From positions 1 through 38,277 of the forward strand of contig NZ_LFLZ01000081.1 in assembly GCF_001189845.1 (NCBI RefSeq): 38,277 nucleotides of DNA, given 5' to 3'. This DNA is from Bradyrhizobium tropiciagri (GTDB lineage: Bacteria; Pseudomonadota; Alphaproteobacteria; Rhizobiales; Xanthobacteraceae). Positions 25,515 through 33,489 of the stretch are shown here, in pieces (the stretch's first letter is position 1; each line of letters opens with the position of its first letter). Made by a program: the position numbers and the translations under genes. The notes below the pieces were generated by a model that saw only the letters and a list, made by a program, of their open reading frames with translations, ran no database searches and had not been told where the DNA came from.

Positions 25515-26645
25515 TTACGAATTACGATCAACACCAGGCATCGGCCGGTAGGCTTGCTGCTCGGCACGACACGCGAACGCAGTCTCAGCGTCCGATCTGC
25601 CGGAACTTGTCGGAGAGGCCGTCGAGATAGCGACCCAGGTCGAATTGATCGGTTGGTGCTCGATCAGGGCGTGAAAGCGGATCATCATGCAGATCAGGAA
25701 CAGCGGCTGGATGAATGCGGCACGCACCGTCACGGCCAGCAGGGCGGCGATGAACACGGTGACGATGGCGCCATACTCCCTGACGGCCTCCGGCAACCAG
25801 ACCGTCACCAGCCCGGCGGGAACCAGCAGCAGCAGGCAAAGCAGGATGCTCAGGATCCGTTCGACGATGACCATCCAGACCGACGTGGTCAGGATCGGCC
25901 TGGCGTTCTGGCAATAATAGACCAGCCCGTCCTGGATGTTGCGCCTGGGATCGTCGCCGCCACGCGCCAGATCGTAGGACAGCACCACCTTGTCCAGATA
26001 GCGCGTCGCGGCCGACAGGATGGTGTTGAGCAGGCCGACGATCGCCTTCATGCCGGGCACGGGCAGCCAATCGCCGAGCGTATCGAGCGCATTGTGAAAC
26101 GCGCGCAGCACGGCGCGGATCAGCCCATTGAGCCCGAACAGGACCGCGACCTCGCCGAACCGGTCCATCACGATCCGGCGGCCATAGGCAAACTGCCCTT
26201 CGGTGCCGTTGCCGATGCGGCCATGCGTGATCAGTTCGGTCAGCACGGCGACGTGGCCGCAGGCAATCATGTGCAACGTGTAGCGCAGGATGGCACCCCA
26301 GATCCATCCGCCGAGCAGCAGGGTGCCGAGCAGCCAGCAATAGCCGAACACGCTGGCGACATGGGTGCCGAGCCACACCGCGCCGCCCACGGCGACAAAG
26401 GCAAACACCGCGCACGCGGCGGCAAAGCCCAGCAGCACGCCCCATCGTGCCAGCGCATAAGGCAAGGTCTCGAGCAGCAGCTTCAGCGCGGTGCCGAGAC
26501 CGTGATCGCGCACCAGCAGCGGATAGGAATGCGATGGTCCCTGCGACGATCCTTGAGACGATCCTTGCGCCGATTCTTGCGACTGCCCCGCGGCACGCCA
26601 TTCGCCAGAACGGCCGCCGCCATTGCCCAGACTCATGTCAGACAC
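25515..26645 (-). CDS. Multi-pass membrane protein, unknown function, C-terminus likely frameshifted
   Basis: The GTG at 26645 has GAGAG 6 nt upstream; an ATG at 26636 is an alternative. A Ser/Gly/Gln-rich cytoplasmic head (about 8-40) precedes several hydrophobic segments (about 70-90, 98-118, 267-290, 298-318 and around 325). The conserved-looking GHVAVLTELIT and LVYYCQNARPIL stretches suggest a membrane family of unknown function, seen in other Bradyrhizobium-type genomes to my recollection. As sequenced it has 376 residues with a shadow-like tail after INSTWVA. Restoring one base at about 25630 (GATAGCGACC to GATAGGCGACC) gives YLDGLSDKFRQIGR and a stop at 25585, about 353 residues. The shorter C-terminus looks native. 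Confidence 0.72.
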   Translation of the reverse strand: MSDMSLGNGGGRSGEWRAAGQSQESAQGSSQGSSQGPSHSYPLLVRDHGLGTALKLLLETLPYALARWGVLLGFAAACAVFAFVAVGGAVWLGTHVASVFGYCWLLGTLLLGGWIWGAILRYTLHMIACGHVAVLTELITHGRIGNGTEGQFAYGRRIVMDRFGEVAVLFGLNGLIRAVLRAFHNALDTLGDWLPVPGMKAIVGLLNTILSAATRYLDKVVLSYDLARGGDDPRRNIQDGLVYYCQNARPILTTSVWMVIVERILSILLCLLLLVPAGLVTVWLPEAVREYGAIVTVFIAALLAVTVRAAFIQPLFLICMMIRFHALIEHQPINSTWVAISTASPTSSGRSDAETAFACRAEQQAYRPMPGVDRNS

Positions 26646-26729
26646 GTGTTGCTCTCTTCCGTTGCCGTCGAACGACGTCCGGCGATGACAGTCGTTGGAT
26701 AATTCAGTTGGTAGCGTTGCTGCCTGGCG

Positions 26730-26784
26730 TCACAGCGCCAACAACCTCCGGGGCTGGCAGAGGGTTGGTCCGTTGGCGCTGTGA
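26730..26784 (-). terminator. Inverted repeat downstream of solute-binding protein gene
   Basis: TCACAGCGCCAAC (26730-26742) and GTTGGCGCTGTGA (26772-26784) are perfect 13-bp arms around a 29-nt loop. The repeat lies 55 bp past the stop of the solute-binding protein gene and before the membrane-protein gene, both leftward. It could end or stabilise the upstream transcript. No U-run follows. Confidence 0.45.
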
Positions 26785-26838
26785 GCCGGCACAGCCGCGA
26801 CATCGATCAGGGAGGAGCGCCGATGTCGCGGCCAGCGA

Positions 26839-27960
26839 TCATTGACCGGCGGCCGGCAGCTCGGCGTAGTTGCCGTCCTTGTCGCGCCGGTACACGACGT
26901 AGTCGATCAGGGTGATGTCGCCCTTCGGCGTGTAGCTGATGTTGCCGAGCACGGTGTCCCAGCTTCCGGCCTTGATGGCCGCCGCGACCTTCTTGGCATC
27001 GGTGGTCTGGGCGCGGGTGACGGCCTGGCTCCAGATCTGGAACGCGGCATAGCTGTAGAGCGTGTAGCCGTCCGGATCGATACCCTTGTCCTTGAACTTC
27101 TTCAAGGTCGCGGCCGCCGTCACCTTCTTGCGCGGATCCGGCGAGAAGGTGAACAGCGAGCCCTCGGCAAGCGGCCCCGCGATCGCGGCGAACTGCTTGT
27201 CGACCAACGCGTCGCCGCCCATCAGCACGGCATTGACCCCCTGCTCGCGCATCTGACGCAGGATCAACGCGGCTTCGGCGTAGTAGCCGCCGACATAGAC
27301 GAAATCGATCGATTCCTTCTTGAAGCGGGACACCAGCGCGGCAAAATCCTTGTCGCCCTTGGTGTAGGCCTCATAGAGCTTTTCCTTCACGCCCGCCGCG
27401 TTGATGGCGTTCTTGGTCTCGTCGGCAAGACCTTTGCCGTAGGTCGTCTTGTCGTGGATGATCGCGACGTTCTTGGTCTTGTAGTTCTTGATGATATAGG
27501 CGGCCGCGACCATGCCCTGCTGGTCATCCCGGCCGCAGACGCGGAACGTGTTCCACAACCCGCGTTCGGTGAACAGCGGGTTGGTCGAGCCCGGCGTGAT
27601 CTCCAGCACATTGCCCTCGGCATAGGCGTCAGAGGCGGGAATCGAGGTCGACGAGCAGAAGTGCCCGACGACGAACGGAATCCTCGCGCCCGCCATCTTC
27701 TCGGCAACCGACACCGCCTGCTTCGGATCGCAGGCATCGTCACCGACCTCCAGCTTCAGCTTCTTGCCGAGCACGCCGCCGGCCGCGTTGATATCGGCAA
27801 TCGCGAGATCGGCGCCGTTCTTGAACTGCTGGCCGAAGCTCGCCTCCGAGCCGGTCATCGGCCCAACCACGGCAACACTGATATCCTGCGCCATGGCAGC
27901 GCTGGACAAGGCCAGGCTCGCGCCAAGCGCAAGACAATATCCTCGAAGTGCAAACTTCAT
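26839..27960 (-). CDS. Branched-chain amino acid-type ABC solute-binding protein
   Basis: The start is at ATG 27960 with GAGGAGA 5 nt upstream. The 373-residue protein has a signal peptide (MKFALRGYCLALGASLALSS, cleavage after AAMA before QDIS). It is a LivJ/LivK-type periplasmic binding protein: VAVVGPMTGSEASFGQQ at the front, DDACDPKQAVSVAEKM, the HFCSSTSIPASD ligand loop and a YVGGYYAEAALILRQMR second lobe. It delivers an amino acid or aromatic acid to an ABC permease. No permease or ATPase gene is in the window, so it is an orphan here. Its promoter region holds the tandem direct repeat at 28073-28106. Confidence 0.93.
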   Translation of the reverse strand: MKFALRGYCLALGASLALSSAAMAQDISVAVVGPMTGSEASFGQQFKNGADLAIADINAAGGVLGKKLKLEVGDDACDPKQAVSVAEKMAGARIPFVVGHFCSSTSIPASDAYAEGNVLEITPGSTNPLFTERGLWNTFRVCGRDDQQGMVAAAYIIKNYKTKNVAIIHDKTTYGKGLADETKNAINAAGVKEKLYEAYTKGDKDFAALVSRFKKESIDFVYVGGYYAEAALILRQMREQGVNAVLMGGDALVDKQFAAIAGPLAEGSLFTFSPDPRKKVTAAATLKKFKDKGIDPDGYTLYSYAAFQIWSQAVTRAQTTDAKKVAAAIKAGSWDTVLGNISYTPKGDITLIDYVVYRRDKDGNYAELPAAGQ

Positions 27961-28072
27961 CACATTCTCCTCGATGGTCTCAAGTCGCCTCAATGCATCG
28001 CAATCGACTCAACTCGCCGGCTGCGACGGTCACCGGGGGCTGCCTTGTATGCGCGCGATGGCCGGCAGGCTC

Positions 28073-28121
28073 GGACTGGGGCGACGGGGGATTGGACATA
28101 TGCGACAACGAGCAACAATGT
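28073..28121 (-). promoter_or_regulatory. Tandem direct-repeat operator, site A
   Basis: GGACTGGGGCGAC (28073-28085), 8 nt, then GGACATATGCGAC (28094-28106): a 21-bp period. CAACAATGT follows 6 nt further on (28113-28121). The site is about 113 bp upstream of the solute-binding protein start, in the same orientation to its gene as site B. Such 21-bp direct repeats are typical for AraC/XylS-type regulators. Confidence 0.72.
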
Positions 28122-28191
28122 GAAACACGTTGCCGTGCATTGGTGCTCAAATCGCACAAGAAGCCATCCATCTCGTGTGCGTGACGGCACA

Positions 28192-28752
28192 TCACGGCCG
28201 CACCAGCGGCTCGGACTCTTCCGGCTTGACGCCGGCCCCGACCGGTGCGGCAGGCTCGACAGCGCCCTTCAACTCGATCTCGTAGTAGCCGCCGATCTTG
28301 ATCGCGCCCCATTGCGTCGACACCGCCAAATTGATGCGTTGTCGCGCCGGCAGATCGGCATCGGTGTGCCGGCAGGCGATGGTGCCCTGTGACAGCAATT
28401 CGATGTGGGACAGCCGAACGCCGTCCGCGTTCCAGAAGTCGAAGTTGAGATGCTGCGGCAGCGGACGGCCGAACACGCCCATTTCCTTGAAGGCGAGCTC
28501 GACGTCGACGTGGCCCGGACCCGCCATGAACGTGTAGTAATGGCCCCGGACATCATTGGTGATGTTGGCGCGATTGACACCCAGGCCGAGCGCCGTCGGA
28601 CGATGCGGATCTGTGGACTGCGCCGATGCGGCGCCGATCAACGCGCCAGCCCAGAGAAGCAGGCAGAGCGCCGGCTTCACGACCGTCTCGAGCCCGCAGG
28701 CGATCGACCGTTCACTGCACGGGGGACGGGGAACGCGCTTCATCGCGGTCAT
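28192..28752 (-). CDS. Exported protein of unknown function
   Basis: The reading frame gives up to 186 residues from ATG 28752, overlapping the end of the upstream gene by 41 bp. ATG 28743 and GTG 28680 are alternatives. A hydrophobic signal segment (VKPALCLLLWAGALIGAASA) precedes QSTDPHRP, so export is likely. The mature part contains NRANITNDVRGHYYTFMAGPGHVDVELAFKEMGVFG, a beta-rich pattern that resembles pre-peptidase/carbohydrate-type sandwich domains, and a Pro/Glu-rich tail. I do not recognise the family. It is probably co-transcribed with the acyl-CoA-dehydrogenase-like gene and controlled from site B. Confidence 0.72.
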   Translation of the reverse strand: MTAMKRVPRPPCSERSIACGLETVVKPALCLLLWAGALIGAASAQSTDPHRPTALGLGVNRANITNDVRGHYYTFMAGPGHVDVELAFKEMGVFGRPLPQHLNFDFWNADGVRLSHIELLSQGTIACRHTDADLPARQRINLAVSTQWGAIKIGGYYEIELKGAVEPAAPVGAGVKPEESEPLVRP

Positions 28753-29926
28753 CCGAGATCAGCAGGGGCGTCGACCGCATGTCCGCACCGAGATACGCCT
28801 CGCCTGCCATCTGATAGTTGGCCGGCGCCAGAGCGAGGTGCTGGACCGCAGCATGGACGTCACGCACGCAACGCTCGAGCCCGCGACTCACGTCGACGGA
28901 CGCCGAGCCGCCGGCACCGAACATCAGCTCGGTCGCCTGCTTGGCCGTGTTCGCCGCGTGAGTCGATGCCAGCCACAGCTTGGCGCGCTCGGCAACGCTG
29001 AGTGCCTTGCCGGCACTGATCGCCTGCCACGCCTCTCCCAGCGTCTCGTAGAGGAAAGCCCGTCCCGAGCCCAGCAAGGCCTCGGCGCGTCCGAGATCAG
29101 CCTGCACCAGCGAATCCTCGCGGAGCAGCTTGCGCGAGCGCGACGCGATCTTGCGTCCGACGAGCCCGACCAGGATGTCGATGGCGTGGCGAGCGATGCC
29201 GAGCGGCACGGCCGCGAGCGCCGCCCCGAACAGCGCGATGGTCGGAAACGCATAGAGCGGCCCCTGCTCCACCGGCGGCTCGCGAAACGAGAGCGACCGC
29301 GCTGACGGCACGAAGGCATCCGCGATCGCATAGTCATGGCTGCCGGTGCCGCGCAGCCCGATGCTGTGCCAGGTATCGAAGATCTCGCATTGCGCGGTCG
29401 GGAACAACATGAAGCGCATCACCGGAGTGCCATCAGGGTGCAAGCGCGGCTGATCGCCGTCGAAGATCCGGCAATTGCCGATCATCCAGCCGGAGTGCTG
29501 GCAGCCGCTTCCGAGCGGCCAGCGGCCCGTGACGCGATAACCGCCGTCGACGACCGCAGCTGTGCCGAACGGCCGCAAGGCTCCCGCGGTTCGAACCAGC
29601 GGGTCGCTGCCGTAGATCTCGCGCGCGGCATCCTTGCCAAGATAGCCGCCAAACACGCCATAGATGCCGCCGATGGCCATGCACCAGCCTGCGGCACCAT
29701 CGGCACGCGAGATCTCCTCGACCACCCGAACGAGGGTCATCGGGTCGACCTCCTCGCCGCCGATGGCGCGCGGAATCCAGAGCCGGAAGAGGCCTGCCTG
29801 CGCCATCGCCTCGACCAGCGGGACAGCTAGCCGCCGCGATCGCTCGCTCTCCTGTGCGGATGCCTGAACCAGTGGCGCAAGCGCCGCGGCAGCATCGACG
29901 AAGGATGATCGGATGGTTTCAGTCAT
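28712..29926 (-). CDS. Acyl-CoA dehydrogenase-like flavin monooxygenase
   Basis: The start is at ATG 29926 (MTETIRSSF), with GAGGC upstream; 404 residues. It has the acyl-CoA dehydrogenase fold of the type-2 C-terminal group. Members include reduced-flavin-dependent hydroxylases (HsaA, DszC-like) as well as dehydrogenases. Visible signatures: GLFRLWIPRAIGGEEVDP (45-62), ISRADGAAGWCMAIGG, the central WPLGSGCQHSGWMIG and GLRGTGSHDY. A Glu base of the YEGT type is absent, in keeping with a monooxygenase-type reaction. A flavin reductase partner is not in the window. The tandem repeat at 30008-30041 lies about 82 bp upstream of the start. Confidence 0.85.
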   Translation of the reverse strand: MTETIRSSFVDAAAALAPLVQASAQESERSRRLAVPLVEAMAQAGLFRLWIPRAIGGEEVDPMTLVRVVEEISRADGAAGWCMAIGGIYGVFGGYLGKDAAREIYGSDPLVRTAGALRPFGTAAVVDGGYRVTGRWPLGSGCQHSGWMIGNCRIFDGDQPRLHPDGTPVMRFMLFPTAQCEIFDTWHSIGLRGTGSHDYAIADAFVPSARSLSFREPPVEQGPLYAFPTIALFGAALAAVPLGIARHAIDILVGLVGRKIASRSRKLLREDSLVQADLGRAEALLGSGRAFLYETLGEAWQAISAGKALSVAERAKLWLASTHAANTAKQATELMFGAGGSASVDVSRGLERCVRDVHAAVQHLALAPANYQMAGEAYLGADMRSTPLLISDDRDEARSPSPVQ

Positions 29927-30007
29927 GGCTGCCTCGCTGTCGATGAATCGCCGGCGTAAGGTAACCGGCGGGGGCCGCCTTTTAATCGCCGCGGCGATGC
30001 GAGGCTC

Positions 30008-30056
30008 GGACAGATGCGACGCTGACTGGGACGCATGCGACATCACACAACAATGT
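30008..30056 (-). promoter_or_regulatory. Tandem direct-repeat operator, site B
   Basis: GGACAGATGCGAC (30008-30020), 8 nt, GGACGCATGCGAC (30029-30041), then 6 nt and CAACAATGT (30048-30056). Geometry is identical to site A, including the extra box. It is placed about 82 bp upstream of the flavin enzyme gene. Confidence 0.75.
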
Positions 30057-30085
30057 TCGCCCTCATTGCACGCACCTTGCCTGCC

Positions 30086-31105
30086 TTAATTCGGATTCGG
30101 AACAAAGATGACAATCTTCAGATCTCGCGACGGCGTGAAGTTGGCGTGCCGGACTTCGAAGCGGGTCGGTCCGGTCTTCTTGACGCCTTCGGCGCAGAAG
30201 CTGACGAAATTATTCGGCTCGCCCTTGTCGACGGTAAGGTGAAAGTCGCCGATCGGCGCCGCCCAGTTGGCACCGGTCGAGAGCACATAGGCAATCGACC
30301 GTTCACTGAACGGGGGATAGGGGGCGCGCCTCGTCGCCCGCGCCCGCTCAAGGCTGCGGATCAGGTCGTCGTCGATGCAGTATGACGCGAGAAACGCGGG
30401 CGCTTCGGGATTACTGCGCCAGTTATCGGCGCCGATGATGGTCTGCACGGAGCCGCCGACGCTCGGACGATAGGTCTGCTCGAAGGTGATCTCCCGGCCG
30501 GCCGGGAAGGTCTGCGTCCAGGTATAGGCCGAGCGCAACGTCCAGGTCGGTATTAGGTGATCCTGCATCGGCCCACCCGAGCCATAGGTCTCGATGGTGC
30601 CGATACCCAGCTTGACGAGCTCCGGCCAGTTCGATTTCGGCAGCTTGTCGAGCAGCTCGCCCGCGGGTCCCCTGATCGGCATCAGCGGGATTCCGAGCTT
30701 CCGCAACAGCGCCGTCTGATCCACATCGTTCGCCAGCGCCGTCTGTTCGAGATGCGGCGAGGCCGCCTTGCCGTCGACCCTGACGTGGAAATCGAAGATG
30801 TTTTCGGGATCGTCGGTCGGAAGGCCGATATTCTCGTCGCTCTCCTTGCCGGCGATATCGGGCATCGGGAACGCGATCATGATCGTCTTGTCGGCCGCCG
30901 AGGTGTTGACGAACCGGTAGACGATCCGGATCTGCTTCTCGGAGATGAACAGGTCCTCGGAGCGCATCACGATGTCGTGGTCCTGCTTGAAACGAAGCCC
31001 CCCGGTTTCGAGCGCGGCGGACGTGTCATTGGCCTGCGCGCACCAGGGCATCAGCCCGGCAAGCAGGACTAGAAAAGCCCCTTTGGCTATCGGAGGCATG
31101 GCCAT
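30086..31105 (-). CDS. DUF4424-family exported protein
   Basis: The protein has up to 339 residues. GAGAAGGA abuts ATG 31105 and stands 6 nt from ATG 31099, so the latter (MPPIAKGAFL) may be the true start. A signal peptide ends near CAQAND. The mature part has the DUF4424 pattern: SAALETGGLRFKQDHDIVM, then ISEKQIRIVYRFVNTSAADKT, AFPMPDI, and a TWTQTFPAGREITFEQTYRPSVGGS segment. The domain is widespread in Proteobacteria but has no known function. The upstream gene at 31143-31583 is 37 bp away on the same strand, so the two are probably one operon read from site C. Confidence 0.87.
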   Translation of the reverse strand: MAMPPIAKGAFLVLLAGLMPWCAQANDTSAALETGGLRFKQDHDIVMRSEDLFISEKQIRIVYRFVNTSAADKTIMIAFPMPDIAGKESDENIGLPTDDPENIFDFHVRVDGKAASPHLEQTALANDVDQTALLRKLGIPLMPIRGPAGELLDKLPKSNWPELVKLGIGTIETYGSGGPMQDHLIPTWTLRSAYTWTQTFPAGREITFEQTYRPSVGGSVQTIIGADNWRSNPEAPAFLASYCIDDDLIRSLERARATRRAPYPPFSERSIAYVLSTGANWAAPIGDFHLTVDKGEPNNFVSFCAEGVKKTGPTRFEVRHANFTPSRDLKIVIFVPNPN

Positions 31106-31142
31106 TCCTTCTCTCCTGATTGGGGGAGCAAACTCGCGGCAG

Positions 31143-31583
31143 TCAGTCGCATCCGTCCTTGACCGGGAAGAAATCGGAGACGTCGACGTGCGTCGTCTCG
31201 ATCGGCAGCACGACCCAACTGTCCGTCTCGAGATGACCGCAAAGCTTTACGACAGCGATCGATTTCCAGCCCTGCCAGGCCGTCACCATGAATCCGATCG
31301 GGACAGCACTGCGCTCGAAAACATGCAGCTTGGCAATACCGGCGGTAGCGCCGGCCGCAAGCGAGATCGTGATTTCTCCGGCGCTGGTGCCACTGGGCCG
31401 GATCGGCGATTGCCGCTGTGGTCCAAACGAGAGTTCGCTCCCGGCTGAGACCGCGACGGTCTGTTGGAACCCATTTTCGATCCTGAGCACAGGTTTCGTA
31501 CCCGCGGCCTCGGTGGCGATCGGCGCTATTCCCGCCAGAAGGCAGAACATCACTGATGCTGATCGAATGAACGAAACCGACAT
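31143..31583 (-). CDS. Small exported protein of unknown function
   Basis: ATG 31583 (MSVSFIRSASVMFCLLAGIA) follows AGGAAGGA. The 146-residue product has a signal peptide with likely cleavage near TEAAG. The mature part is a compact beta-rich domain (LRIENGFQQTVAVSAGSELSFG, then GEITISLAAGATAGIAKLHV) with two Cys (KLCGH and DGCD at the end) that could form a disulfide. I do not recognise the family. It shares an operon with the DUF4424 gene, and the tandem repeat at 31773-31806 is 190 bp upstream. Confidence 0.75.
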   Translation of the reverse strand: MSVSFIRSASVMFCLLAGIAPIATEAAGTKPVLRIENGFQQTVAVSAGSELSFGPQRQSPIRPSGTSAGEITISLAAGATAGIAKLHVFERSAVPIGFMVTAWQGWKSIAVVKLCGHLETDSWVVLPIETTHVDVSDFFPVKDGCD

Positions 31584-31772
31584 GAGCGCAATCCTTCCTG
31601 AATGAGTGCGCGCAAAGCCGAACCGGTTCGCTGCGTCGTGATCTTTCTCCGAATCCAATATCGATGCACGCGCACGCGCGCCGTCGCTGCGAAACGATAT
31701 TGAATGGCAAGTACTCTTCCTGTCGCGATCAGACGGAAGCTACCTTTTATGTGCTTCGCGGATGTGCGGCAC

Positions 31773-31806
31773 GGACCGATGCGACACTGATTTGGACATA
31801 TGCGAC
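31773..31806. promoter_or_regulatory. Tandem direct-repeat operator, site C
   Basis: GGACCGATGCGAC (31773-31785), 8 nt, GGACATATGCGAC (31794-31806): the same 21-bp period as sites A and B. It lies between divergent genes (31583 leftward, 31955 rightward). Orientation relative to the leftward gene matches sites A and B. A further GTCGCATGG at about 31842 faces the rightward gene and may be a half-site. The rest of 31584-31954 holds nothing else I can support. Confidence 0.72.
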
Positions 31807-31954
31807 ATCGGTCCACGACTTGAATCGAATTTGTCTCCGTCTGTCGCATGGTCGTCCAACGGCGACGTTGTATGCAGGCACGCCGCCCGTTAATGATCGC
31901 CCGCCTCGGACGCTCCTGTATCGTCGACGACCTTCATAAGGATGGACAAACGGC

Positions 31955-32242
31955 ATGCGCGGATCATATCGGCGGATATCCCGATCGCTCCTGTTGATCG
32001 GAGCAGCACTGATCGTGATGGCCGCTTCGACTTCCGCATCCGAAGTCGCGATCCGTTGGGATGCGAAGAACGCCTACCGCAAATGCGACGGCGCGATTGA
32101 CGGCACCATCGCCTGGCCCTCCGAACCAAAGGCGGCATGCGTCGCCATGCTGATGTGCGCGAATGAGAGCGCGCTGTCCGCGGAGCGCAATCAGCGATTG
32201 ATCGAACAGATCCGGCGGGTGCCGGGCTGCGGCGAGCCATAG
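31955..32242 (+). CDS. Small exported Cys-containing protein of unknown function
   Basis: This 95-residue protein has a basic start (MRGSYRRISR) and a hydrophobic stretch ending near ASTSASE, a probable signal peptide. The mature part of about 65 residues has four Cys (YRKCDG, AACVAMLMC, VPGCGEP), compatible with two disulfides in the periplasm. Codon use and the AAGGATGG upstream sequence support translation, but the ribosome-binding site is spaced wide. Function unknown. It diverges from the exported-protein/DUF4424 operon and shares the intergenic region holding site C. Confidence 0.65.
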   Translation: MRGSYRRISRSLLLIGAALIVMAASTSASEVAIRWDAKNAYRKCDGAIDGTIAWPSEPKAACVAMLMCANESALSAERNQRLIEQIRRVPGCGEP

Positions 32243-32274
32243 ACTGCGGCCGCAGCCCCGCGGCATGCGTTCCG

Positions 32275-33252
32275 TCAGGAGCGGCGCGGCGCGGTGCGAA
32301 TGTCCGACGGCGTTGCACCGTAGCGCTGGCGAAACGTGCGGTTAAAGTAGGACAAGTCGCCGAACCCTGCCTCAAACGCAATGGTGCTGATGCTGCGGCC
32401 ACTGCTGCGCGGATCGCTCAGCAAGCTGTGCGCGCGCACCAGCCGCCGGTCGAGCACAAAATCCGAAAATGTCGTCCCTTCGCCGGCAAACAGCCGCTGA
32501 ATTTGGCGTGGCGCGATCTTCTGGCGCCTCGCCACAGCAGCCAGGCTGAGGCTGTATTCTCCTATCCTCTCGCCGACGTCAGCTTTGACCGCGGCCAGCC
32601 GCGCGGCAGCAAGGCCGCGCCCTTCCGCAAACACCTCCCCGTCCCTGGACGCGCCGATCACCAGCGCCGCAAGGTCGATCACATGGCTGACGACGAGATG
32701 TTGCAGCTCCGCGCTCGCCGACCGATAAAGATCGTCGATATCCCGGACATAGTGGGTCAGCAATCGCAGCGCGTCGCTTGAGGGCGGCAGCGGACGCATC
32801 AGCGCGTCCTCGGGATTCGGCACCAGTGGCATCAACGCCTTTCGCGGCAATCGCAGACTGATGAGGCGTGACGGCGAAGGGTAGGTCATCGTGGCCGTCT
32901 CTGCGGTCGCCATCAGAATTGCCTCACCGGCGCCGATTGTCCGCTCCCGACCGCGGTGCGACACCAGCCGACTGCCGCTGGCGCCAATCACCAGCAACAG
33001 ATCGTCACAGCCATCGAGCAGTTCGCGCGTGCGCTCGACCCGCAGGTTGGCGAACGTCCAGAATCCGATCCCGAGCCCGTGCAGCGCAAGCACTCTGGCA
33101 TCGCTATAGTACGCGCCGTTGATCAGTGGCGCCGGATCGAGCTTCACCATCATGCGCCCGATCCGTTCCCGAAAAATTGTCAATCGCTCGCGCTCCGCCC
33201 AATCCGCGGTCGAGTAGCGAAAATCCGAGACATCCGGCGCGTTTGGCATCAT
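32275..33252 (-). CDS. AraC-family transcriptional regulator 1
   Basis: The start is at ATGATG (33252/33249), just behind GAGAGG; 325 residues. The N-terminal half (about 10-190) is the cupin-like AraC-binding domain, beginning FRYSTADWAERERLTIFRERIGRM. The C-terminal AraC/XylS domain has two helix-turn-helix motifs: the first in LAAVARRQKIAPRQIQRLF, the second in ISTIAFEAGFGDLSYFNRTF. It is a paralogue of the regulator at 33888-34868, with the same domain order and many identical blocks. It diverges from the membrane gene at 33490 and sits amid the four tandem-repeat sites, so it is a good candidate for their binding protein. Confidence 0.92.
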   Translation of the reverse strand: MMPNAPDVSDFRYSTADWAERERLTIFRERIGRMMVKLDPAPLINGAYYSDARVLALHGLGIGFWTFANLRVERTRELLDGCDDLLLVIGASGSRLVSHRGRERTIGAGEAILMATAETATMTYPSPSRLISLRLPRKALMPLVPNPEDALMRPLPPSSDALRLLTHYVRDIDDLYRSASAELQHLVVSHVIDLAALVIGASRDGEVFAEGRGLAAARLAAVKADVGERIGEYSLSLAAVARRQKIAPRQIQRLFAGEGTTFSDFVLDRRLVRAHSLLSDPRSSGRSISTIAFEAGFGDLSYFNRTFRQRYGATPSDIRTAPRRS

Positions 33253-33288
33253 CGCCTCTCTTGGTGCTGCGGCACGGCGCTCGCGATC

Positions 33289-33306
33289 TGCGGCTGATTT
33301 GTGGCG
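33289..33306 (-). promoter_or_regulatory. 18-bp element shared with second araC gene leader
   Basis: TGCGGCTGATTTGTGGCG (plus-strand reading) occurs 37 nt upstream of this AraC start. An identical copy is 38 nt upstream of the second AraC gene (34906-34923). It may be a promoter element, an autoregulatory site, or a remnant of gene duplication. Confidence 0.5.
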
Positions 33307-33338
33307 GCTCCGCAACGTCCGGCTCGATTGTCCACGAT

Positions 33339-33372
33339 GTCGTCTCCGTCCAAATGCATGTCGCATCAGTCC
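33339..33372 (+). promoter_or_regulatory. Tandem direct-repeat operator, site D
   Basis: GTCGTCTCCGTCC (33339-33351), 8 nt, GTCGCATCAGTCC (33360-33372): the reverse complement of the site A-C motif with the same 21-bp period. In this orientation it faces the rightward gene at 33490 exactly as sites A-C face their leftward genes. It also lies in the promoter region of the divergent AraC regulator 1. An ATTGT box precedes it (33327-33331). Confidence 0.7.
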
Positions 33373-33489
33373 ATGCGTCGCGTTTCCGAGACGCCTAAGG
33401 GTCGGCCGGCAAATTGCCAAGGACACGCGGCTTAGGGATTTTCGGGCATGGGACAAGGGATGGCATCGAGTTCACCAATTGGAGGCGCA

